A stretch of 64,000 bases of DNA from Halobellus ruber. Its GTDB lineage: Archaea > Halobacteriota > Halobacteria > Halobacteriales > Haloferacaceae. Location of the stretch: positions 124,001 to 188,000 of the forward strand of contig NZ_JACKXD010000006.1 of assembly GCF_014212355.1 (NCBI RefSeq). Reading direction: 5' to 3'. Positions 27,392 to 35,593 of the stretch are shown here, in pieces. Both the position numbers and the translations under genes were made by a program. Numbering within the stretch: position 1 is the first letter of the stretch; each line of letters begins with the position of its first letter. Below the pieces are notes generated by a model. The model searched no databases. It was not told where the DNA came from and worked only from the letters and a program-made list of their open reading frames with translations.

Positions 27392-28692
27392 ACACCGACA
27401 CACTCCCGCCGGCGGTCGCCGACTACCTCGCCGATAACCGCGGGGAACTGTTCGACTTCGTGGAGGCGCTGGTCGGGTTCGACACGCAGAACCCGCCGGG
27501 AAGCACCGCCGAGTCGGTCGCGTGGCTGGAGTCGACGCTGGACCGGCCGGGAATCGACGTCGAGCGGTTCGCGGTCGACCCCGAGAAGCCGAACCTCTTG
27601 GCCACGGTCGAAGGCGCCGGCGACCGGACGCTGTGTTTCAACGGTCACGTCGACACCGTCCCGTTCGACCCCCGCGATTGGTCGTACGACCCGCTTGGCG
27701 AACGGGTTGCCGCCGCCGACGCCGACCCGGACACGGAGGGCGACGGCGACCTGTTCTACGGCCGCGGGACGACCGATATGAAGGGACCGGTCGCCGCGAT
27801 GGTCCAGGTCGCGGTGGCGTATGCGACCACCGGAACCGAGCCGCCCCTCGATCTGCTGTTCGCGTTCGTGAGCGACGAGGAGACCGGCGGCGACGCCGGG
27901 CTGACGACGCTGTTGGAGACGTCCGAGTTCGACCCCGACGCCTGCGTCGTGGGCGAGACCACCGCACGGAACGGCCGGTACTCCGTCTCGGTGGCCGACC
28001 GTGGAAACATCTGGCTGACGCTGGAGGCGACCGGGACCGCTGCCCACGGCTCACGGCCGATGATCGGGGAGAACGCCATCGATCGACTGACCGACGCGAT
28101 CGACCAGCTGCGACGCGATTTCGGCGGCCGAGAGCTGTCGATCGACGCTTCGATGGACGGGATCATCGAGGAGTCCGTCGGCTTCTACGAGCCCGAGGCC
28201 GGGGCCGAGGCGACCCGCAGGCTGTACCGGTATCCCACGATCAATCTCGGCATCATCGAGGGCGGAACGGCGATCAATACGGTACCGGCCTCGGCGTGTG
28301 CGAGAGTCGACATCCGACTGACTGCCGGGGTCGATACCGGGGAGGCACTCGGCGGGATCCGGAACTGTTTGACCGGACTTGACGGAATCGAGCTCACGGA
28401 TGTCTCGTGGACCCGCGGATCGTACGAACCGCTCGGGAGTCCGATCGTCGAAGCGGGTGCACGGGCAGCCGAACACGTCGTCGACGAACGGGTCTATCGA
28501 CGGAGTGCGACCGGCGGCGGCGACGCCAAGGTGCTTCGGCACGGGGGGATTCCAACGGTCGAGTTCGGCTTCGGCACTCAGACGGCACACGGCACTGACG
28601 AATACACGACGGCCGAGGCCCTGGTTCGGAACGCCGTCAGCTACGGCACGCTCCCGGTCTGCTACGCTCAACTCACGAGCACTGATCGATGA
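27388..28692 (+). CDS. M20 family metallopeptidase/deacylase (ArgE/DapE type)
   Basis: 434 aa. It hydrolyses N-acyl amino acids or small peptides using two metal ions. Ligand motifs are in order: NGHVDTVP (His, Asp), [10 protein letters not shown] (Asp), [12 protein letters not shown] (catalytic Glu-Glu), then the dimerisation domain (TAAHGSRP). The C-terminal His ligand is in [10 protein letters not shown]. The start overlaps folA by ATGA. The substrate cannot be told from sequence; ArgE, DapE and carboxypeptidase subgroups share these motifs. Confidence 0.85.
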   Translation: MNTDTLPPAVADYLADNRGELFDFVEALVGFDTQNPPGSTAESVAWLESTLDRPGIDVERFAVDPEKPNLLATVEGAGDRTLCFNGHVDTVPFDPRDWSYDPLGERVAAADADPDTEGDGDLFYGRGTTDMKGPVAAMVQVAVAYATTGTEPPLDLLFAFVSDEETGGDAGLTTLLETSEFDPDACVVGETTARNGRYSVSVADRGNIWLTLEATGTAAHGSRPMIGENAIDRLTDAIDQLRRDFGGRELSIDASMDGIIEESVGFYEPEAGAEATRRLYRYPTINLGIIEGGTAINTVPASACARVDIRLTAGVDTGEALGGIRNCLTGLDGIELTDVSWTRGSYEPLGSPIVEAGARAAEHVVDERVYRRSATGGGDAKVLRHGGIPTVEFGFGTQTAHGTDEYTTAEALVRNAVSYGTLPVCYAQLTSTDR

Positions 28693-28796
28693 CCTCGGCT
28701 ATCGGAGGGGCCGTTACTCTGATCGCTGGCACGACAAACGGAGTCGCTCCGCTCGTCCGCTGGGCGTCGAATCCCTGTTTCGACTGTTCGGACGGG

Positions 28797-28821
28797 GTAG
28801 TCCCGGGCGGATTCGAACCGC
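28797..28821 (-). repeat. 25-bp duplicate of the tRNA-Gln 3' end
   Basis: These 25 bases are identical to 28898-28922, which encode the T-arm and acceptor strand of the tRNA-Gln gene. The copies are 101 bp apart in the same orientation. The DNA between is a degenerate mosaic of the same motifs (TGTCGAATCC, CGAAGGCTCGAATCC). This is the layout of an attL/attR pair or a partial tRNA duplication. Confidence 0.7.
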
Positions 28822-28898
28822 GAAGGCTCGAATCCTCTCGCCTTCTGGGTGTCGAATCCGCGTTACGGCTACCACTGCTCGCTGACGCTCGCAGAAAG

Positions 28899-28971
28899 TA
28901 GTCCCGGGCGGATTCGAACCGCCGTCGTAGGCTCCAAAGGCCCACATGATTGGCCGCTACACCACGGGACT
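28899..28971 (-). tRNA. tRNA-Gln (UUG)
   Basis: A complete cloverleaf reads from 28971 down to 28899: acceptor AGUCCCG paired with CGGGACU, a D-arm with GUGUAGCGGCCAAUC, an anticodon stem UGGGC/GCCUA with loop CUUUGGA (anticodon UUG), and T-arm GGCGGUUCGAAUCCGCC with discriminator A. CCA is not encoded. No intron is visible. The 3' end is duplicated 101 bp downstream (see 28797-28821). Confidence 0.92.
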
Positions 28972-29040
28972 CCATAGATGACTCACGCCGGGATCTTTGA
29001 AAACCCATCGGGTCGCCGCCGAACGCCCGTTGGATCCGGC

Positions 29041-29493
29041 TCAGTCCGCCCGCTGTTCGCCGGGTTCGACCTGTTCGGCGACGACGTCGAGGTGGCAACA
29101 CGCGTCGGTCTCCGGGTCGAAACAGTCCGGGCACTCGGGGTTGCGATCGATGATCGTGTCCAGGCGCTCGGCCACCAAGTCGTCGATCACGGGTTCGAGT
29201 TCCCGGGCCTCCGCGCGGAACTCGTCGACCGACAGGACGTTCGCGAGGAACCGCTCGATGATGCAGTACGTCTGGAGGGCGTCGCGGGCGCGGACGATCC
29301 CCTCGTCGGTGAGGGTGACGCCCTTGTACTTCTCGTGTTCCGCGAGCCCCCGCGATTCGAGCTTCCCGATCATCTCGTTCGCGCTCGCAGGGCTGACGTC
29401 CAGCCGATCGGCGAGCGCGCCGGTCGACGCCGGGCCGTCCTCCATCTGTTGGAGCAGGTAGATCGCCTTGACGTACTGATCGGCCGTGTTCAT
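29041..29493 (-). CDS. DtxR/SirR-family metal-dependent repressor
   Basis: 150 aa. The N-terminal winged helix is typical (YVKAIYLLQQM, STGALADRLDVSPASANEMIGKL, GVTLTDEG). The dimerisation and metal domain follows (IIERFLANVLSVDE, EARELEPVIDDLVAERLD). An unusual C-terminal Cys/His cluster (CPDCFDPETDACCHLD) adds five possible metal ligands. There is no SH3-like third domain. Such proteins sense Fe2+ or Mn2+ and repress uptake genes. It lies 31 bp downstream of a ferritin-like gene on the same strand, probably in one operon. Confidence 0.85.
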   Translation of the reverse strand: MNTADQYVKAIYLLQQMEDGPASTGALADRLDVSPASANEMIGKLESRGLAEHEKYKGVTLTDEGIVRARDALQTYCIIERFLANVLSVDEFRAEARELEPVIDDLVAERLDTIIDRNPECPDCFDPETDACCHLDVVAEQVEPGEQRAD

Positions 29494-29524
29494 CGTGTCC
29501 CTCCGTGGTGCGTCGTGTCTCGTC

Positions 29525-30019
29525 TCATTGCCGGGTGTTCATCAGTTCGGTAACCTCCTCGACGCCCTGGGCTTCCTCCTCGCGGATCCCGACGAGGATG
29601 TCGATGAGGCGGTCGCGGTCGATGCTGAACGACGCCTCCGAGGCCCGGAGCGCGCCGACGAGGTCGTCGTAGAACTTGTACGCCGTCTCCTCGTTACACA
29701 GCTGGTCGTAGAGGATGTCGTCGAAGTCCTCCGGCTCTGTCGAGCCGTACTGGGCCTCCACGAGCGCCTCGATCTGCTCGAACGGCACGCTCTCGGCGTC
29801 GAGCTGGTCGATCAGGTCCTCCAGGCGCTCGCGGTGTTCCGCCGACTCCTCGGCGGCGTGTTCGAGCAGCGCTTCGATCTCCTGGTCGAGCGGCGGCTCG
29901 TCGTCGAGCGACTGGTAGTGGTGGTACGACCGGGCCTCGACCACCTCCTCTAAGACGATCCCGATCTGGAGGAGACGGGCGAGCTGGTGGTCGGAATCCA
30001 CCTGGTGGCCGACGCTCAC
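29525..30019 (-). CDS. Ferritin-like four-helix protein
   Basis: 164 aa. Four helices carry the spaced acidic/His pattern of ferritin-like diiron or storage proteins: LEEVVEARSYHHYQSL, HAAEESAEHRERLEDLIDQL, NEETAYKFYDDLVGAL and VGIREEEAQGVEEVTEL. The start is GTG at 30019 with GGGTGGTGCGGG upstream; a CTTAAG TATA-like box near 30083 gives a leader of about 38 nt. No ATG is available in this frame. Pairing with a DtxR regulator supports a role in iron handling or peroxide protection (inference). Confidence 0.72.
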   Translation of the reverse strand: MSVGHQVDSDHQLARLLQIGIVLEEVVEARSYHHYQSLDDEPPLDQEIEALLEHAAEESAEHRERLEDLIDQLDAESVPFEQIEALVEAQYGSTEPEDFDDILYDQLCNEETAYKFYDDLVGALRASEASFSIDRDRLIDILVGIREEEAQGVEEVTELMNTRQ

Positions 30020-30103
30020 GCCCGCACCACCCGAGTTGCGGACGATGCTCCATTCATACTGACTTCTGGGAGACTGTCGGACTTAAGCGATTCCCCTGCG
30101 GCC

Positions 30104-30553
30104 TCACGGTTCCCGGCGCTTCTCCCCGGCCAGGGCCTCCTGCCGGAGCTCCTCGCACCGCTCGGACCCGACGGTGATGTCCGATACCGGCGTCGGGTCA
30201 CCGTCCTCGTCGACGGCGACGAACACGAAGTACGAGTCGGTGGTCTGCTCGCGGTCGCCGGTCCGCGGCGCCTCGTGGAACGCCTGGAGCCGGACGCGGA
30301 GGCTGGTCCGCCCCGTCGCGTAGACGTAGCTCGTGATGACGCAGGTATCGCCCTGCGGGACCGGGCGCTTGAAATCCAGGTTGTTGACGTAGGCGGTCAC
30401 GCAGGTCTCGCCCGCGTGCCGCATCGCCGACATCGCGCCGACCTCGTCCATCCACCGCATAATGTTGCCGCCGTGGGCGCTGCCGTAGTTGTTGGTGTCG
30501 TTGGGCTGGATCCGTTCGCGGTTCTCGATGAACGTCTCGCTGATCGTCGCCAT
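30104..30553 (-). CDS. Acyl-CoA thioesterase (hotdog fold)
   Basis: 149 aa. It likely hydrolyses acyl-CoA to fatty acid and CoA. The hotdog helix carries NDTNNYGSAHGGNIMRWMDE, with the Asn and Asp positions used by YciA/BACH thioesterases. The strand TSLRVRLQAFHE and YFVFVAVDEDG complete the fold. Length fits a single-domain subunit of a hexameric enzyme. Cytoplasmic; no operon partner. Confidence 0.85.
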   Translation of the reverse strand: MATISETFIENRERIQPNDTNNYGSAHGGNIMRWMDEVGAMSAMRHAGETCVTAYVNNLDFKRPVPQGDTCVITSYVYATGRTSLRVRLQAFHEAPRTGDREQTTDSYFVFVAVDEDGDPTPVSDITVGSERCEELRQEALAGEKRREP

Positions 30554-30611
30554 ACCGCGTGGTGGAGGGCCGGAAACAAAACACTACGCGCCGACGCTCC
30601 GACGACCGCTC

Positions 30612-31748
30612 TCAGGCCAGCCGTTCCGACGCCAACTCGGCGCCCGCGACGAGGGCTTCGAGCTTCTTCCAGGCGATGTCGGGATGCACGGCGTTTGCGC
30701 CCTCGACGACGGTCTCGAAGCCGCAGTCCGCGCCCGCGACGATCCGGCCGGGGTCGCCGACCGCGTCGGCGAACCGCTCGATCCGGTCGGCGACGACCTC
30801 GGGGTGTTCGACCACGTTCGTCTTCACGTCGATCACGCCCGGGATCAGCCGCCACCCGTCCGGGAGCGGAAACTCGGCGAAGGTCCGGAACTCGTGCTGG
30901 TGGCGGGGGTTCGCACCCTCGACGACCAGTCCTCCAACGTCGGCCTCGTAGAACTGTGGGAGCACGTCCTCGAGGGCGACGTCGCAGTGGTGCGGCCCCT
31001 GGTAGTTCCCCCAGCACCCGTGTAGGCGGATCTGCTCGTCGGGGATTCCCGAGACCGCCCGGTTCAACGCCTCGACGTGCGTCTCCACCCGTTCGCGGAA
31101 CTCGTCGACCGAGTCGTCCTTGTAGGTGAGCGTGAAGCCCGCGAGCAGGTCCGGGGCGTCGATCTGGAGGATCGCGCCCGTCTCGGCGATGAGTTCGTAC
31201 TCGGTTTCGAGTGCCTCCGCGAGGTCGAAGACGTACGCTTCGGGGGAGTCGTGGTACTCGGTCTCGGTGAACCGGAGGACTGCGCCCGGCGACGGGGCGG
31301 TGTGAAACCGCGCGGGGAAGTCGACGCCCTCGGTCGCCGTAGCGTCGTCGAACCGGGCGAGGTCGCGCCGGAGGGCGTCCTCGCCGACGTACTCGATCGG
31401 CCCCGTCGCTACCGGCCCGCCGATGTTCTCGGTGTCACCCAGAAGCTCCCGGGCGTACTCCGGGTAGTCGTCGAGGTCGGCGGGCCAGGCCCGCTCGACG
31501 GTCCCCTCGCCGAACCCCGACAGCCGGTTCGTGACGTCGACGGAGTAGGCGATCCGGCTCTGTTCGCCGTCGTTCGCGACATCGATCCCGGCCTCGGCCT
31601 GCCGGCGGACGACCTCCCGGACCGACTCGGCGACTGCGTCCTCGAAGGCCGACTCCTCGCGTCCCTCCGGATCGGTCAGTAACCCTCGCAGCCGCTCCGA
31701 CCGGGGAAGGCTTCCGACGTGAGTAGTCCGGATCCGTGGCGCTGTCAT
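30612..31748 (-). CDS. Cobalamin-independent methionine synthase (MetE C-terminal) family protein
   Basis: 378 aa. A single MetE-type barrel without the N-terminal MetE duplicate. It begins with RTTHVGSLPRS and holds the zinc ligands in HGCWGN (His and Cys) and GADCGF (Cys), with acidic residues in DIANDGEQS and VEGANPRH. Members transfer methyl groups to homocysteine or act on other thiols such as coenzyme M. The substrate is uncertain: haloarchaea often carry several paralogs. Single gene, with a start at the conserved THVGSLPR end. Confidence 0.78.
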   Translation of the reverse strand: MTAPRIRTTHVGSLPRSERLRGLLTDPEGREESAFEDAVAESVREVVRRQAEAGIDVANDGEQSRIAYSVDVTNRLSGFGEGTVERAWPADLDDYPEYARELLGDTENIGGPVATGPIEYVGEDALRRDLARFDDATATEGVDFPARFHTAPSPGAVLRFTETEYHDSPEAYVFDLAEALETEYELIAETGAILQIDAPDLLAGFTLTYKDDSVDEFRERVETHVEALNRAVSGIPDEQIRLHGCWGNYQGPHHCDVALEDVLPQFYEADVGGLVVEGANPRHQHEFRTFAEFPLPDGWRLIPGVIDVKTNVVEHPEVVADRIERFADAVGDPGRIVAGADCGFETVVEGANAVHPDIAWKKLEALVAGAELASERLA

Positions 31749-32010
31749 CGCTCGCTACCTGGCAGCGGGCTCACAAAGGGGTGGCGGACGGATGTCGCCG
31801 CGGCCGTCGACGCGCCGGTACAGTGACAGCCACAGTCCGGCCGGGAGAGACTGGCGTCGATCGTGACTCGGTACTGAAAGCCTCGCCGGACCGCCCGTTG
31901 CGGTAGACAGGATGCACTCGGCAGTTCGCTTCCCTCCGGGCCTCACTCCCGGTCCTGCGCCGCTCAAGCCCTGAGTTATCCCTCTACACTCGTCGCTACG
32001 AGAGGACGCC

Positions 32011-32377
32011 TCACGGCCAGCCGGGAGGAAGTTCGTCGGCGTGGCGTTCGGTGAACTCGAGCAGCGGTTCGACCTCGTCGAAGCGTGGTCCCGCGGAGAT
32101 CTCGCCGGTGCCGGGATCCCATTCGACGTACTCCGCTTCGGCCAGTTTCGGCAGGTGGCAGTGGTATAGGTCGATCTCGGCCGACGCCGTCTCGTCTCCT
32201 CCCCGGACCATCACGCCGGCTTCCGTTTCGACACTCACCCGTTTCAGTGCGAGAACAACCAGGCGGCGGGGACGGGTCCCCGGACTCTCGAATACCCGGT
32301 CGCAACAGGATCTCACCCACTTCGCCGGTTGACGACCCCGCGGACGCGTCAGGCGACTTGTTCCCCTCGTGTGACAT
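32011..32377 (-). pseudogene. DUF7344-like winged-helix gene with probable frameshift
   Basis: The C-terminal part (from 32316 down to 32011, about 101 residues) matches the haloarchaeal DUF7344-type wHTH: FESPGTRPRRLVVLALK, then LYHCHLPKLAEAEYVEWDPG. Its only in-frame start would be an internal GTG. However, the promoter TATA (32396-32405) sits about 25 nt before an ATG at 32377 in another frame (MSHEGNKSPDASAG...GEVGEI), which looks like the natural N-terminus. Frames differ by one base near 32300-32330. The gene is either disrupted or the sequence has an indel. A regulator role is inferred from family. Confidence 0.55.
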
Positions 32378-32693
32378 ACACCGTCATATGCTGCCTATGT
32401 ATAAGGATCTCAGTGAGACAGAAGTAAGACGCGGGGCAGCTAATCGCCCGACACCGTGCCAACAGCTCGTTGGCTCTGTCCGATATGCCTGCAGTCCAAC
32501 CACATCCGCGAGCGAGCGACTCGGCTCCGGCAGACCGGAAACCCCACTCGGGCGCCGAACCTCTCTTTCCTTCCCGTCACAACTGACGGGTTGTTTCCTA
32601 CGGGGTACGTGTACCGACCGATCGCAACGGATCCGTAGGGCTATCCGGCCTGCCGAGCGGCCACATATCCCCCTGTCCGACGTGCGTCCCGAG
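32378..32693. other. Intergenic DNA with the DUF7344 promoter
   Basis: CTTATACATA on the minus strand at 32396-32405 is the core promoter for the gene starting at 32377. The other ~290 bp up to the stop of the PAPS-reductase-family gene show no gene, RNA or repeat that I can support. Confidence 0.5.
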
Positions 32694-33662
32694 TCACATA
32701 TACCCGAGGTCGCGAAGCCGCTCCATCAGGTCCTCCTTGTCCTGGGCGCGGCCCGCGCGCTCCGTGGTGTTCTCCACATCCTGGAGCCACGCCGGTTCGT
32801 CGGTGGTCTTGTCGGTCGAGACCTCGCTGCCGAGCGACCGGAAGCCCGCGAAGTACTTCGGCGAGATGGGGACGTCGGCCATCGTGAGCCCGTTCGGGAG
32901 GTCGTCGGCGCTCTCGGGCACGTATCCCTCCTCGGGGAAGCCTTCGACGGTGTCCGGCACCACGAAGTTCCAAAACGCCTCCCAGACGGCGGCCTCGTCG
33001 AACTGGAGGATGGGCTGGATGCGGTCGTGGGGCGGGTAGATGTCGGGGTCGTGCCGCGGCGAGAAGAACGTCTCGTCGGCGCGGGCCTCCTGTTCGTCCC
33101 AGCGCACGCCGGAGATGACGCCGTCGATGTCGTGGGACTCGAGGGCGTCGTTCAGCGCGACGGTCTTCAGCAGGTGGTTGCCCACGTAGGTGTCGAGCAG
33201 GAACGGGAAGGTGTCCTCGTCGTACTCCAGCAGCTCCCGGACGTGGTGCTGGTTGTGCTCCGAGAGCGCCGACACGGGAATGTCGTCGCCGGGTTCGAGG
33301 TCGTGGTCGTCGACGTAGGCGCCGACGTCCTCGTTGCGGGCGTAGACGACGTCTAAGTCCCACGCCTCGGCCCACCGGTCGACGAAGTCGTGGATCTCGT
33401 CGAAATGCTGGAAGTGGTCGATGAACACCGCCGGCGGGACCTCGAGGTCGTACCGTTCTGCGACCTCCTTGATGAAGTACAGCGTGAGCGTCGAATCCTT
33501 GCCGCCGGTCCACATCACCGCGGGGTTGCGGTACCCTTCGAGGCCGCGCTTCGTGACCTCGATGGCCTTCTCGATCTTGTCCTCGATCGTGGGATAGTCC
33601 GCGGGCGTCTCGCCTTCGCCGTCGGTGTAGTCGACGTCGAGGTAGTCGGGGAAGTCTGGCAT
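32694..33662 (-). CDS. Phosphoadenosine phosphosulfate reductase-family (ATP-PPase) protein
   Basis: 322 aa. The start at 33662 lies 28 nt after CTTTATC (leaderless). The PP-loop is clear: VMWTGGKDSTLTL (TGGKDS at 52-57). Then PPAVFIDHFQHFDE is the strand seen after the loop in PAPS/APS reductases, and GVISGVRWDEQEARADE is the Arg-rich substrate motif. The C-terminal redox Cys of PAPS reductase (ECGLH) is absent, so it may be an adenylating sulfotransfer or related ATP-pyrophosphatase rather than a reductase. Single gene beside an AT-rich spacer. Confidence 0.8.
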   Translation of the reverse strand: MPDFPDYLDVDYTDGEGETPADYPTIEDKIEKAIEVTKRGLEGYRNPAVMWTGGKDSTLTLYFIKEVAERYDLEVPPAVFIDHFQHFDEIHDFVDRWAEAWDLDVVYARNEDVGAYVDDHDLEPGDDIPVSALSEHNQHHVRELLEYDEDTFPFLLDTYVGNHLLKTVALNDALESHDIDGVISGVRWDEQEARADETFFSPRHDPDIYPPHDRIQPILQFDEAAVWEAFWNFVVPDTVEGFPEEGYVPESADDLPNGLTMADVPISPKYFAGFRSLGSEVSTDKTTDEPAWLQDVENTTERAGRAQDKEDLMERLRDLGYM

Positions 33663-34087
33663 CGTATAATTACATATAATTAGATCCGATAAAGTCTTTT
33701 TGTAATCGACACGGTCCCGCCGCCGGCCGGCAAGAAATAACAGTGGAAATAACATTCGAATATGGTATAAGAGTTATGAAATTAGTAAAGTACTGTAAAA
33801 ACATCTGAAAGTCAGAAAATCGTTCTGGAACGAAATAAAATATTACATCTCTATCAATTTTATTCAATCAATACGTATGTTCTTCTTATACATTCACTGG
33901 CCTCAACGATACATCTGCGGGTCGTCGTGGCGTGATCTCGATGTCCGTATCACAGTCCGCTCCGAATAAAATATATACGTCGGTGTCGCGTTGCGGCTGT
34001 CGTGACGGCACGGCCGCACCGACCGGTGTAGGGAGCCTCCTGCCGCGGGGGATCCGACCGCAGACCGACCGGCCGTCGACTGTACCA
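33663..34087. other. AT-rich spacer at the left edge of the catabolic island
   Basis: The region 33663-33930 is strikingly AT-rich (runs such as ACATATAATTAG and TCAATTTTATTC) in an otherwise GC-rich genome. It holds the leaderless promoter of the upstream PAPS-family gene. AAAATATATAC at 33967-33977 is the best TATA for the dehydratase gene and would leave a leader of about 85 nt. No protein or RNA gene is recognised. Confidence 0.6.
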
Positions 34088-35263
34088 ATGTGTCCGAAGA
34101 TCGCCGAAATCGAGACTGTATCGTTTACGTACCCTGTCGACGACGCCAAGCGGGACCCGACTGCGGGAAAGCTAGTGTACTCCCCGGGTGAAACGTACGA
34201 ACGCACCGCCCACGGCGTTCGGATCACCACGGACACGGGACTCCGCGGGGAGTATATCGGCGCGACGGGCGTCGGGTTGGCACAAATCGACCTCTGTGGG
34301 GAGTACTTACTGGGTCGCGACCCACTGAAACGGGAGAAACACTGGGACGCGTTGCGGGGCATCCTCCGAAAGTACGACCAGATGGGGTTGGGGCCGATCG
34401 ACATCGCGCTGTGGGACCTCGCCGGCAAGCACTACGGCGCGCCGGTCCACGAACTGCTCGGGACCTACCGGGAACGACTGCCCGCGTACGCGTCGACGTA
34501 CTTCGCCGAACGGGAGCGCGGGTTCGACTCCCCGGAGGCGTTCGCGGACTTCGCGGAGACGTGTCTGGATCACGGCTACCCGGCGTTCAAAACCCACACC
34601 TGGACCGGGGAGGGGCGGTCCGACATCCGAGAGGAGGTCGAGTTGATCCGCGCGGTCGGCGAGCGCGTCGGCGACCGGATGCGGCTGATGCACGACCCGG
34701 TGTGTTCCTACGAGACGTTCGCCGACGCGGTCACGGTCGGGCGGGCGTGCGACGAGTACGACTACTTCTGGTACGAGGATCCGCTCAAAGACGGCGGACA
34801 GTCCCAACACGCCCACAAGCGGCTCGGGGAGCGGATCGACACGCCGCTGTTGCAGACCGAACTCGTGCGGGGGTTGGAACCCACCGTGGACTTCCTCGAC
34901 GCCGGGGCGACCGACTTCGCCCGGGCCGACCCCGACTGGGACGGCGGAATCACCGGCGCGATGAAGATCGCCCGTGCCGCCGAGGGCCACGGACTCGACG
35001 TGGAGTACCACCTCGCCGGGCCGGCCCAGCGCCACTGTATGGCAGCGACCCGCAACTCGAACTACTACGAACTCGGATTGGTTCATCCGGACTCCCCGCT
35101 GCCACACACGGAGTCGCCGGTGTACCAGGGCGGGTACACCGACCGAATCGACACGATCGATTCGGACGGAACCGTCGGCGTCCCCGACGGGCCGGGACTG
35201 GGAGTCGACTACGACTGGGAGTACGTCAGGGAGAACCAGGTGGGTTCGAGGGTGTACAACTGA
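34088..35263 (+). CDS. Enolase-superfamily sugar-acid dehydratase (mandelate racemase/muconate lactonising type)
   Basis: 391 aa. The ATG at 34088 starts the capping domain (CPKIAEIETVSFTYPV). The barrel shows DIALWDLAGKHYGAPVHELLG, the acid/base K-x-H motif FKTHTW, metal ligands in LMHDPV (Asp) and WYEDPL (Glu), and the third in LLQTEL. The late motif GGITGAMKIARAAEGHG is followed by a catalytic-type His in VEYHLAG. These enzymes dehydrate sugar acids such as gluconate, galactonate, fuconate or xylonate to 2-keto-3-deoxy acids. The exact substrate is not determined. A TRAP transporter and dehydrogenases follow. Confidence 0.8.
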   Translation: MCPKIAEIETVSFTYPVDDAKRDPTAGKLVYSPGETYERTAHGVRITTDTGLRGEYIGATGVGLAQIDLCGEYLLGRDPLKREKHWDALRGILRKYDQMGLGPIDIALWDLAGKHYGAPVHELLGTYRERLPAYASTYFAERERGFDSPEAFADFAETCLDHGYPAFKTHTWTGEGRSDIREEVELIRAVGERVGDRMRLMHDPVCSYETFADAVTVGRACDEYDYFWYEDPLKDGGQSQHAHKRLGERIDTPLLQTELVRGLEPTVDFLDAGATDFARADPDWDGGITGAMKIARAAEGHGLDVEYHLAGPAQRHCMAATRNSNYYELGLVHPDSPLPHTESPVYQGGYTDRIDTIDSDGTVGVPDGPGLGVDYDWEYVRENQVGSRVYN

Positions 35264-35414
35264 CGCCGCCGGTCGCGCTCGAACGCCCCCGAGCGGTGAC
35301 CGATCCCCGCGTTCCGATGCGGTGATTGGGGAAAATGATACTGTCGTACAACGACTACTCCCGTTTCTTACCGCTGAGCGCCGTCAACGGGGATGGCGCT
35401 CGGCGGGAAATATC

Positions 35415-35490
35415 GTAGCGTTTGGCAGTCTTCGCTCACTCGATCGCACACCGTCGTGCGATCGGATGTGCAACCAGTTGCAAACGCTAC
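35415..35490. repeat. Inverted-repeat element related to one at 40.0 kb
   Basis: GTAGCGTTTG (35415-35424) and CAAACGCTAC (35481-35490) are perfect 10-bp terminal inverted repeats around a 56-nt core. The core has its own palindrome GATCGCAC-accgtc-GTGCGATC (35442-35463). A related but decayed copy is at 40023-40070. Non-coding; likely a MITE or a transposon-end solo element. Confidence 0.6.
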
Positions 35491-35593
35491 TATAGTGATG
35501 CGGACCGGTGTAGTCAATTACCGGTCATCGCCCGCACGGGTCGGCGATGACTGGTACGTTGTTACAACGACCCGTATGAGAGTAATCACTATA
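35491..35593. repeat. MITE-like inverted repeat, copy B
   Basis: Outer arms TATAGTGAT (35491-35499) and ATCACTATA (35585-35593) enclose the same internal palindrome as copy A at 9602: GTCAATTACCGGTCATC on the left and GGCGATGACTGGTA on the right, and CGTATGAG near the right end. It directly adjoins the 35415 element. The right arm overlaps the stop codon of dctM at 35589. Confidence 0.65.

Noticed and set aside
31749..32010. Small open frame between the MetE-like gene and the wHTH remnant
   Set aside because: Short, Arg/Pro-rich, without start signals or similarity that I can recognise.
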